Source: Brevibacterium sp. CBA3109 (lineage in GTDB: Bacteria > Actinomycetota > Actinomycetes > Actinomycetales > Brevibacteriaceae). From it: 64,000 nt of DNA. The stretch covers positions 1 through 64,000 of the forward strand of contig NZ_CP158281.1 of assembly GCF_040256645.1 (NCBI RefSeq), written 5' to 3'. Position numbers and translations under genes: made by a program. Positions 44,119 to 51,504 of this stretch are shown piece after piece; the stretch's first letter is position 1; each line of letters starts with the position of its first letter. Under the pieces are notes generated by a model. That model saw only the letters and a list, made by a program, of their open reading frames with translations, was not told the DNA's origin and made no database searches.

Positions 44119-44550
44119 GCGGACGGTGGGCAGTCGCTCGGCCGGTCAACGCGCCTGGGCAGAATCGGGCGTGATCTGTGCTCGATCATTAGTTGTCGAG
44201 AATATGTCGTCGCCGGCGACGACATATTCAGGCTTGGAGTTGATCGAGGGTGGGTGCCGCCGTCTTCCGGCTGGGGCGTTGGTCCGTGCAGGCCGGAAAA
44301 ACGAATAGATGTTCCTCTGACGACGAGCCCGCCGCCGAGGTGGCCCCGACGGCGGTGGTGAATCGTGAAGTCCCGACATGCGCAACCTCGTCCCCATCGA
44401 ATGGGCACCGCAGGTCAGCGGCCTGCGCCAGGTGAGTGGTGTGCGTCACGGGATGTAGAAAGCGTGGAGACTTACAAAGACTTACAGAAATATCGATGGC
44501 GCCGAGCCGAAGGCACCCTTTTCACCTGAGACAATCTTCGCAGCCGCTGA
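44119..44550. other. Convergent gene-free stretch
   Basis: Between the ends of the acyl-CoA dehydrogenase and E2 genes. Besides the 30-bp palindrome listed separately it holds a TTCCGGC/GCCGGAA hairpin (44269-44297), a GACTTACA tandem pair near 44469-44487, and a GGCGCC/GGCACC hairpin followed by CTTTT (44499-44522). No gene seen. Confidence 0.5.
44200..44229. repeat. Perfect 30-bp palindrome without loop
   Basis: GAATATGTCGTCGCC followed at once by its exact reverse complement. Symmetry is complete over 15 pairs and stops abruptly on both sides. Confidence 0.95.
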
Positions 44551-46041
44551 TCACAGTTCCGGCAGCAGCGAGATCGGGTTCTCGATGCAGCCGGCGACGA
44601 AGGTGAGGAACTGGCTCGGTTCGGCACCGTCGCAGGCGCGGTGGTCGAAGACGAATGACAGGAACATGACCTTGCGGACGGTGAGTTCCCCCTCGACGAC
44701 CCAGGGGCGGTCCTTGATCCGTCCGAGGCCGAGCATCGCGACCTCTGGAAGGTTGATGATCGGCGCAGAGCCGTCGACTCCGAATACGCCGTAGTTGTTG
44801 AGCGTGAACGTGCCGCCGGACAGCTCCCGAGAACTGAACTTGCCGGTCGATGCTCTGCCGACGGTCTCGGACACGGAGTCGCGCAGCGCTCGCAGGCTCA
44901 TCTCGTGGGCTCCGTGGACGACGGGAACCATGAGGCCCCGTGGCGTCTGCGCGGCCAGGCCGAGGTTGATGTCACCGTGGGTGACGATCTCGTTGGCCTG
45001 GGTGTCGATCGAGGAGTTGATGATCGGGAACTTCTTCAGCCCGGCGACGACGAAGCGGGCCACGAGCGAGAGCAGTGAGTACTTCTCCCCGGTCCGAGCC
45101 TCGAGGGTGCGTTTCGTATTGAGCAGTTCGGTGGCGTCGACGTCGAGCCAGATCGTCGCCTCGGGGATCTCCCGTCGAGACTGCGAGAGTCGTTCGGACA
45201 CGACCTTGCGCAGTCCCGTGATCGGAGTCCGGGTATCGCGATCGGCTGTGCCACCAGCGGGGATCGAGTCGGGCTCCGCCGAGGTGGTGGTGGCCGATTC
45301 GATGGCTTTGAGCACATCGGCCCTGGTGACGATACCCCCTGGCCCGGTGCCCGGGAGGTGTTTGGCGCTGAGTCCATTGTCCTTCGCGAGCTTGCGCACG
45401 ATGGGCGAGGAGACCGGAGAGACCGACACCTCGGCGGGGGGTTGGGAGGCTGTGTGGACTGGGGGTTCGGCGGCTGTGTGGACTGGGGGTTCGGAAGCCG
45501 GGGCCGGGGGAGCGGTCGCGGCCGCGGGAGTGGCCGCCGGCTCTGCGGCCTGAGCAGTCGTCGACGGTGCAGTGAAGTCGGATTGTGAAGTCTTCGTGCC
45601 GAAGGACCGCTTCTTCGTCGACCGCGCCTTGGGCTCGGACGCTCCGTAGCCGATGAGGTTCGCACCGCCGCCGTGCGAATCAGCATCCGTGACTGATGCC
45701 TCGCTCGAGACGGAACCGGAGCAGGCGCCCGAGTTCGAGTCCGCGCTCAAGTCAGCACCCGCCTCGGCGACGGAGAGCAGGGCTTGACCTGCAGATACGG
45801 TGTCACCGGGGTTCGCGTGCAGCGCCTGGATCCGACCGGCGAACGGGCATGGCAGCTCGACGACGCTCTTTGCGGACTCGACCTCGACGACCATCTGGTC
45901 GACGTGGACCTCGTCGCCGACATCGACCAGCCAGCTGATGAGCTCGGCCTCGGTCAGTCCCTCGCCCAGGTCGGGGAGGATGAAATCGCGGGCGCTCGTC
46001 GCGGAGCGGGCGTCACCGGACAGACTCGTCTCGGCACTCAT
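44551..46041 (-). CDS. bkdC: 2-oxoacid dehydrogenase E2 (dihydrolipoamide acyltransferase)
   Basis: Core acyltransferase of the complex, 496 residues. Order: one lipoyl domain (about 18-92, lipoyl lysine K58 in ESAKSVVE), a long Ala/Pro linker with PPVHTA repeats, a peripheral subunit-binding domain (SPIVRKLAKDNG, about 215-252), and the catalytic domain ending FDHRACDGAEPS with the active His and Asp. It transfers the branched or short acyl group to CoA. Start at ATG 46041 shares one base with the E1-beta stop. Identification as branched-chain type is from E1 sequence and the Lrp gene nearby. Confidence 0.9.
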   Translation of the reverse strand: MSAETSLSGDARSATSARDFILPDLGEGLTEAELISWLVDVGDEVHVDQMVVEVESAKSVVELPCPFAGRIQALHANPGDTVSAGQALLSVAEAGADLSADSNSGACSGSVSSEASVTDADSHGGGANLIGYGASEPKARSTKKRSFGTKTSQSDFTAPSTTAQAAEPAATPAAATAPPAPASEPPVHTAAEPPVHTASQPPAEVSVSPVSSPIVRKLAKDNGLSAKHLPGTGPGGIVTRADVLKAIESATTTSAEPDSIPAGGTADRDTRTPITGLRKVVSERLSQSRREIPEATIWLDVDATELLNTKRTLEARTGEKYSLLSLVARFVVAGLKKFPIINSSIDTQANEIVTHGDINLGLAAQTPRGLMVPVVHGAHEMSLRALRDSVSETVGRASTGKFSSRELSGGTFTLNNYGVFGVDGSAPIINLPEVAMLGLGRIKDRPWVVEGELTVRKVMFLSFVFDHRACDGAEPSQFLTFVAGCIENPISLLPEL

Positions 46042-47060
46042 CACAGCTCCCAATCCCAGGATTCGAGAGCGTCGAGAATGCGTTCGGCGGTCGGCAAGAA
46101 GTACTCCTCGAGCTTCGGGGACGGGTAGGGCACATCAAAGCCGGTGATCCGCAGGATCGGGGCCGACAGGTGCGTGAAGTTGGCCTCGGTGACCCGGGCG
46201 GCCACCTCGGCGCCGTATCCGCCGAACTGGGCGGCCTCATGGATGATCGCAGCACGAGATGTCTTGCGCACTGAGGCGGATACGGTCTCATCGTCGAAGG
46301 GCGACAGTGACCGCAGGTCGATGACCTCGATCGACAGTCCATGCTCGGCACCATCGTCGGCCGCGGCCAGGGCTGTGCGCACGGTGGGACCGTAGGCCAG
46401 CAGGGTCACATCCGACCCCACGCGTACGACCTGCGCCCGATCCGTCGGCGCGGTCTGCACCGGCAGACTGAGCTCGTCTTTCATCCAGTACCGTGACTTC
46501 GGCTCCATGAAGATCACCGGGTCGTCGGAGGCGATGGACTCGCGCAGCAGCGAATAGGCGTCGGCCGGATTCGAGGGGGTGATGACGGTCAGACCCGGAG
46601 TCGAACACCAGTAGGCCTCGGAGGAGTCCGAGTGGTGCTCGACGCCGCCGATATCTCCGGCATAGGGAATCCTGATCGTCAGCGGCAGGCTGACCTGTCC
46701 CTTCGTGCGGTTGCGCATCTTCGCGACGTGGGACACGATCTGCTCGAACGCGGGGTAGGCGTAGGCGTCGAACTGCATCTCGACAACCGGGCGCATCCCG
46801 GCCATCGCCATGCCGATCGCGGTGCCGACGATTCCGGATTCGGCAAGCGGGGAGTCCCAGACACGGTCGGGTCCGAATTCCTTCCGCAGGCCTTCGGTGA
46901 CACGGAATACCCCGCCGAGGCGACCGACGTCCTCACCGAAGACCAGGACGTTCTCGTCTTCTCTCAGGCTGTCGCGCAAAGCCTGGTTGAGGGCCTTTGT
47001 CATAGTCACCGGGGCTGGTGCCGGAACGTCCTCTGCCGTGGTGAGCGCGGTGACGGTCAT
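46041..47060 (-). CDS. bkdB: 2-oxoacid dehydrogenase E1 beta subunit (branched-chain type)
   Basis: 339 residues. The family signs are VLVFGEDVGRLGGVFRVTEG, DSPLAESGIVGTAIGMA, EMQFDAYAYPAFEQI, and IPYAGDIGGVEHHSDSSE in the middle. The beta subunit completes the ThDP site with the alpha subunit. Residue pattern is of 2-oxoisovalerate dehydrogenases. ATG overlaps the alpha stop by four bases. Confidence 0.92.
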   Translation of the reverse strand: MTVTALTTAEDVPAPAPVTMTKALNQALRDSLREDENVLVFGEDVGRLGGVFRVTEGLRKEFGPDRVWDSPLAESGIVGTAIGMAMAGMRPVVEMQFDAYAYPAFEQIVSHVAKMRNRTKGQVSLPLTIRIPYAGDIGGVEHHSDSSEAYWCSTPGLTVITPSNPADAYSLLRESIASDDPVIFMEPKSRYWMKDELSLPVQTAPTDRAQVVRVGSDVTLLAYGPTVRTALAAADDGAEHGLSIEVIDLRSLSPFDDETVSASVRKTSRAAIIHEAAQFGGYGAEVAARVTEANFTHLSAPILRITGFDVPYPSPKLEEYFLPTAERILDALESWDWEL

Positions 47061-48169
47061 GACTGAGCCGCCGCTGCCAGCTCGGCCTCGAGCTTGGCCT
47101 GCTGTGCGACGAGGTTCGCACGTGGGTTCGCATAGACGTAGTCGAAGAGTTCGCTCGGGTCGACCTTCGCTTCGGTGTTCATGGCATCACGGACCGAGGT
47201 GGCAAGCTCTTCCGCGCTCGCCGTGATCTCGGCGGCGCGCTCGTCATCGAGGACGCCCGCTGAGCGCAGGTGCTTCTCGAGGCGGTCGATGGGATCGAAC
47301 TGCTTCCAATGCTCGACCTCCTCGGCCTCACGATACTTCGTGGGATCGTCGGAGTTCGTGTGCGACTCCATCCGGTAGGTCAGGCATTCGATGAGCGTCG
47401 GACCCTCGCCGGCACGGGCGCGTTCGAGGGCTGCAGTGACGGCAGCGAACACTGCCGCGATGTCGTTGCCGTCGACGCGGAGGCCGGGCATCCCGTAGCC
47501 GGCGGCGCGGTCGGCGAGCATGGTCGCGTTCGACTGCTCACGCAGCGGGGTCGAGATCGCATACTGGTTGTTCGCCAGCACGAAGACGGTCGGGGTCTGC
47601 CAGACGGAGGCGAAGTTGAAGGCCTCATGGGTGTCACCCTCACTGCTGGCGCCGTCGCCGAGGAAGGTCAGGGTGCAGGCATCTTCGCCCTTGAGTTTAG
47701 CGGCCATGGCGAAGCCGGTCGCGTGCAGAGTCTGCGTTGCCAGCGGTGTCGCCGCAGGTGAGGTGTGATATTCGTTCGGGTCGAACCCGCAGTGCCAGTC
47801 ACCGCGGAAGGCGGAGAGGATCTCCGTCACAGGCACACCGCGAGTGAGCAGAGCGGCAGTGTCGCGGTAGGTGGGGAACAGCCAGTCGCCCGGTGCCAGT
47901 GCGGTGGTGGCACCGACCTCTATGGCTTCCTGGCCTGCGGCGGATGGATAGGTCGCGAGTCGCCCCTGCCTGGTCAGGTGGGTGACCTGAGCCTCGAACC
48001 GACGGATCTGCACCATCTTCTGATACAGACCCAGGAGGGTGCGATCGCTCGGGATCCTCAGCCCATCGGTGGGAACCTCGGTGGGCTGGCCGTTAGCACC
48101 GATGAAGCTGACTGGCTGCAGCTGGGGCAATGAGCGGTCAGAGCGAGAGGTGGGAACGTCAATGGTCAT
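47057..48169 (-). CDS. bkdA: 2-oxoacid dehydrogenase E1 alpha subunit (branched-chain type)
   Basis: 370 residues, first gene of the E1a-E1b-E2 operon. ThDP motif: LGDGASSEGDTHEAFNFAS with the closing NNQYAIS. It also has LFPTYRDTAALLTRGV, ESHTNSDDPTKYR with the phosphorylation-loop-like Ser, and RRFEAQVTHLTRQGR near the start. Together with E3 (not in the window) the complex converts branched-chain 2-oxoacids from Val, Leu and Ile to acyl-CoAs, precursors of iso- and anteiso-fatty acids and of aroma compounds. Confidence 0.92.
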   Translation of the reverse strand: MTIDVPTSRSDRSLPQLQPVSFIGANGQPTEVPTDGLRIPSDRTLLGLYQKMVQIRRFEAQVTHLTRQGRLATYPSAAGQEAIEVGATTALAPGDWLFPTYRDTAALLTRGVPVTEILSAFRGDWHCGFDPNEYHTSPAATPLATQTLHATGFAMAAKLKGEDACTLTFLGDGASSEGDTHEAFNFASVWQTPTVFVLANNQYAISTPLREQSNATMLADRAAGYGMPGLRVDGNDIAAVFAAVTAALERARAGEGPTLIECLTYRMESHTNSDDPTKYREAEEVEHWKQFDPIDRLEKHLRSAGVLDDERAAEITASAEELATSVRDAMNTEAKVDPSELFDYVYANPRANLVAQQAKLEAELAAAAQS

Positions 48170-48280
48170 GGCCCCATGGTGGCGTGACCCGAGTCACCGA
48201 TCCAGGGTCTGCGAGGAGGTTCGGACGGGGGGTGCGTTTGTGTCGGCAAGAGTGGACGAAGTGCTCGGTTGCCGCTGGGG

Positions 48281-48766
48281 TTAAGGGACGTTTGGCTCCG
48301 GCGAGGCGGGTGAGGCCTGCCTTGTCTTGCCGAAGCGCTTCATGAGATCCAGCAGCGGTTCGGGGGCGAGCATGAATCTAGGCTCGAGCTCCTCCCATCC
48401 GGGCTCTTTCGCCTGTCGGCTGTAGGCGGCGTGGTCGGCATCGACCGGAATCCGCTGATCGTTTCCGCCCCCGTCTTCGCCCATGAGTGATAGGTGATAG
48501 ATCCACGTGGACCCATCAGACTCGACGCTGCGAAACGTGGCTTCGAATACTTGGCGTTCTGCGGACAGGCCTTGCTGCAGTTCGTCGGGACGATCATTGA
48601 GCATTGTCATCCACTCGTCGAACACATCCTCCTGGCCTGCAACGATGCGCGAACGACTGAGCTCGAGTCTCAGTCCGTCCGGGACGGATGTCGGTTGGGG
48701 GTGGCCGGGGAAGTGGCGGGGGGTAGGGGTGAACGGGATCTGGGGCGGGCGCGCATCATCGGGCAT
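48281..48766 (-). CDS. DUF6176 family protein
   Basis: About 161 residues. The core LRLELSRSRIVAGQEDVFDEW followed by MLNDRPDELQQGLSAERQVF and TWIYHLSLMGEDG matches DUF6176, small alpha/beta proteins of unknown function. The frame is open to 48940 and an ATG at 48829 is also possible, but that would read through a 20-bp tandem repeat. Sits between the Lrp gene and the bkd operon on the same strand. Confidence 0.75.
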   Translation of the reverse strand: MPDDARPPQIPFTPTPRHFPGHPQPTSVPDGLRLELSRSRIVAGQEDVFDEWMTMLNDRPDELQQGLSAERQVFEATFRSVESDGSTWIYHLSLMGEDGGGNDQRIPVDADHAAYSRQAKEPGWEELEPRFMLAPEPLLDLMKRFGKTRQASPASPEPNVP

Positions 48767-48785
48767 GTTTCGACTATCGCACAGA

Positions 48786-48825
48786 GTCTGTGTCCAGAGA
48801 TGAACGTCTGTGTCCAGATCTGAAC
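48786..48825. repeat. Imperfect 20-bp tandem duplication
   Basis: GTCTGTGTCCAGAGATGAAC is followed directly by GTCTGTGTCCAGATCTGAAC (two differences). It lies just upstream of the preferred DUF6176 start and could be a pair of regulator sites two helical turns apart. Confidence 0.8.
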
Positions 48826-48902
48826 TCATGACGGTCCTAGGCGGAAATAGCGGTCGGTTCTGCACAACAAATTGACTCAGCCAGTGGCCGGAATCGATCG
48901 AT

Positions 48903-49400
48903 TCAGTGCCCCGAACCGGGCCGGTGTCCTTCCGCTTCATCGAGGATCAGGAGTGAGCGCGATGACACCACACCCGGGACTTCGTGGATTCTGCGCAGAA
49001 TGACCTGGGACAGTGCAGTGTTGTCGGGAGCATTTACGGTCACCAGAGCGTCGATGTCGCCGCTGACGGCCTGGACCTTCTCGACGAAGGGAAGTTCGGC
49101 GAGGTCATCCCTGACCTCGGGCCATGGCCGATCACCGATCTTGACGACGACCACCGCGGTCACTGTCATGCCCAGCGCACTGCGGTCCACCTCGGCGGTG
49201 AATTTCCTGATCGCCCCGGACTCGACGAGAACCGAGAAGCGTTTGTGGGCGGCGGACCGGGAGATGTGCACCCGCGCGGCCAGTTGGCGGACGCTCAGAC
49301 GCGAGTTGTCGACGAGGGCAGCGATGATGCTGCGGTCGATATCGTCGAGGTCGAATGCCACGAGGCGCTCCTTCAACGTTGATGCGGGCGTCGGACTCAC
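48903..49400 (-). CDS. Lrp/AsnC family transcriptional regulator
   Basis: 165 residues. The N-terminal helix-turn-helix is DDIDRSIIAALVDNSRLSVR and HISRSAAHKRFSVLVESGAI; the C-terminal RAM (amino-acid binding) domain contains VEKVQAVSGDIDALVTVN. It lies upstream of, and in line with, the branched-chain dehydrogenase genes, a known arrangement for BkdR-like activators that respond to branched-chain amino acids; regulation of bkd here is inference. Confidence 0.9.
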   Translation of the reverse strand: MSPTPASTLKERLVAFDLDDIDRSIIAALVDNSRLSVRQLAARVHISRSAAHKRFSVLVESGAIRKFTAEVDRSALGMTVTAVVVVKIGDRPWPEVRDDLAELPFVEKVQAVSGDIDALVTVNAPDNTALSQVILRRIHEVPGVVSSRSLLILDEAEGHRPGSGH

Positions 49401-49542
49401 CGGTTCACTCCCGATCTCGGTTGCATCCGGTGCCTGGTCACGGTCGGTGGCTCCATTCTAGGGCCCCTTCTCTGTGCGCGCTCCTCCCGCTTCCTGTCAC
49501 CGCTTCGTGCACCACGATGAGGTCGCAACGGCGAGCTCCGGG

Positions 49543-49568
49543 TATAATTTGTTCGAACGTTCGTACAA
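49543..49568 (+). promoter_or_regulatory. Promoter -10 with overlapping palindromic operator for etfBA
   Basis: A consensus TATAAT (49543-49548) is followed immediately by TTGTTCGAACGTTCGTACAA (49549-49568), a 20-bp palindrome with one mismatched pair. A regulator bound there would cover the start of transcription. The sequence resembles TetR-type operators in style. The leader from here to etfB is about 160 bases; no other element is seen in the gap 49401-49728. Confidence 0.6.
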
Positions 49569-49728
49569 TAGGTATGTCCGCTGCGGCACACAGGACGTAG
49601 GATGTCTGACTGAGTACTTTTCCGGGTTTCGTCTTGGACCCGGGTGTCGGACGAGAACGTGCTGACTGTAGATTATGAGGCAGAAGTCTCATTGCAGCTG
49701 GAGTTGCCCCACGGAATAGGAGTCATCC

Positions 49729-50505
49729 TTGAAGATCGCGGTGTTGGTCAAAGAGGTCCCGGACACATACGGGGATCGGAAACTGAATCTGGAGACCGGT
49801 TTGGCGGATCGCTCCGCTTCGGAAGCGGTCCTCGACGAAATCGGTGAGCGTGCGCTCGAAGTCGCCCTGTCCTACAAGGACGGCAGCGATGGAACCGAGG
49901 TGACCGTCATCTCGATGGCACCCGGAACCGCGACCGCCACGATCCGCAAGGGCCTGGCCATGGGAGCGGACAACGCCGTGCACGTCTCCGATGAGGAGCT
50001 CCTCGGTGCGGACCTCGGCCTCACCGCCGAAGTCCTGGCAGCTGCCATTCGCCGGGGAGGCTACGACCTCGTCGTGACCGGCAACATCTCCACAGACGGC
50101 AACGCAGGCATGATGCCCGCAATGCTCGGCGAACACCTGGACTTCCCTCACGTGACTGGCCTGACCTCGGTTGAGATCAGCGACGGCAAGGTCGCTGGGA
50201 CCCGCGGAGTCGAGGGCGGCAAGCAGGAAGTCAGTGCACAGCTTCCAGCCGTCATCGCCATCACCGAGGCGCTTCCCGAGGCCCGCTTCCCGAACTTCAA
50301 GGGCATCATGGCAGCAAAGAAGAAGCCCTTCGAGGTCATCGCGCTGTCGGACCTCGAGGTCGATGCCAACGACCAGTCCACAGCACGATCGATCATGGTC
50401 ACGGTGGCCGAGAAGCCGCCGCGTGAAGCCGGAGAGAAGATCGTCGACGAAGGAAACGGCGGAGCAGAGCTCGCCGAATTCCTCATCAAGAACCGCTTGG
50501 CCTAA
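49729..50505 (+). CDS. etfB: Electron transfer flavoprotein beta subunit
   Basis: Small subunit of the soluble FAD/AMP protein that collects electrons from acyl-CoA dehydrogenases and dimethylglycine/sarcosine-type dehydrogenases. 258 residues. It begins [20 protein letters not shown], has GMGADNA-type AMP-binding region ([12 protein letters not shown]) and [23 protein letters not shown] start with ATAGGAG at six bases. Group I ETF, 11 bases ahead of etfA. Confidence 0.96.
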   Translation: MKIAVLVKEVPDTYGDRKLNLETGLADRSASEAVLDEIGERALEVALSYKDGSDGTEVTVISMAPGTATATIRKGLAMGADNAVHVSDEELLGADLGLTAEVLAAAIRRGGYDLVVTGNISTDGNAGMMPAMLGEHLDFPHVTGLTSVEISDGKVAGTRGVEGGKQEVSAQLPAVIAITEALPEARFPNFKGIMAAKKKPFEVIALSDLEVDANDQSTARSIMVTVAEKPPREAGEKIVDEGNGGAELAEFLIKNRLA

Positions 50506-50516
50506 GGAGAATCGAT

Positions 50517-51503
50517 ATGTCCGAATTCCCACAAGACTCCATTCTCGCCGTCATCACCGCCGACTCCGAAGGTCAGCTGGAGAAGCCTGCCGCTGAACTG
50601 CTCGGCGGCGCCGGTGAGGCCGGGACACCCGTCGCGCTGGTCCTCGCACCTGCAGGTCAGGGTGAGTCGGCTGCGCAGCAGGCCGCAGCGTTGGGCGCCA
50701 CTCAGGTTCTCATCGCCGAGGTGCCGGAGGGCAACTCCGCTCTCGGAACCTTCGCAGTCGACGCCCTGAGTGCCGCCAGCGACCTTGTCGCACCCGATGC
50801 TATCCTCCTCTCGCACTCGATCGACGGCCGCGATATCGCCGGACGCTTCGCAGTCCGCAGCGGTTCGGCTGTCTGCGTCGACGCCCTCGGCATCGAGCGT
50901 GACAGCGAAGGCATCGTGGCCAACCACTCCGTCTACGGAGGCGGCTACACCGCGTCGTCGGCACCGACCTTCGGTGCTCCGGTCATCACCATTCGCCAGG
51001 GATCAATCGAGACCCGTGGGGAAGCGCAGTCGGCGAACTCCCAGGCCCTCGACGTTGCCGATTCCGGCAAACGCTCCGCTCAGATCGAATCCTTCGAAGC
51101 CGTTGTCGAGGTCTCTTCGCGTCCCGAGCTGCGCGGTGCCTCAAAGGTCGTCTCCGGTGGCCGCGGTGTCGGCTCCGAAGAGTCCTTCGAGCTCGTCGGC
51201 GAACTCGCCGATGCTCTCGGTGCGGCTGTCGGTGCCTCACGCGCGGCCGTCGACGCCGGGTACATCGCCCAGTCCCACCAGGTCGGACAGACCGGTGTCT
51301 CCGTGTCGCCGCAGCTCTACGTCGCACTCGGCATCTCCGGTGCGATCCAGCACAAGGCGGGCATGCAGACCTCGAAGACCATCGTCGCTGTGAACAAGGA
51401 CGGCGAAGCGCCGATCTTCGACATCGCCGATTACGGCGTCGTCGGCGACCTGTTCAAGGTCGTCCCACAGTCGATCGAGACCTTGAAAGAGAACAAGTCC
51501 TGA
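50517..51503 (+). CDS. etfA: Electron transfer flavoprotein alpha subunit
   Basis: 328 residues, FAD-binding subunit. Its C-terminal domain has [40 protein letters not shown] (in pieces), the conserved [17 protein letters not shown], and [20 protein letters not shown]. Only one base separates its stop from the next ATG, so the cytochrome b gene is probably co-translated and functionally linked. Confidence 0.96.
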   Translation: MSEFPQDSILAVITADSEGQLEKPAAELLGGAGEAGTPVALVLAPAGQGESAAQQAAALGATQVLIAEVPEGNSALGTFAVDALSAASDLVAPDAILLSHSIDGRDIAGRFAVRSGSAVCVDALGIERDSEGIVANHSVYGGGYTASSAPTFGAPVITIRQGSIETRGEAQSANSQALDVADSGKRSAQIESFEAVVEVSSRPELRGASKVVSGGRGVGSEESFELVGELADALGAAVGASRAAVDAGYIAQSHQVGQTGVSVSPQLYVALGISGAIQHKAGMQTSKTIVAVNKDGEAPIFDIADYGVVGDLFKVVPQSIETLKENKS

Positions 51504-51504
51504 T

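Noticed and set aside
44551-48169. Pyruvate dehydrogenase complex
   Set aside because: Actinobacteria normally use AceE-type homodimeric E1 for pyruvate; the alpha/beta E1 sequence features and nearby Lrp regulator favour the branched-chain type. Not fully excluded without assay or phylogeny.
49549-49568. LexA/SOS box
   Set aside because: The actinobacterial box needs CGAAC-N4-GTTCG; here CGAAC and GTTCG touch without the four-base spacer.
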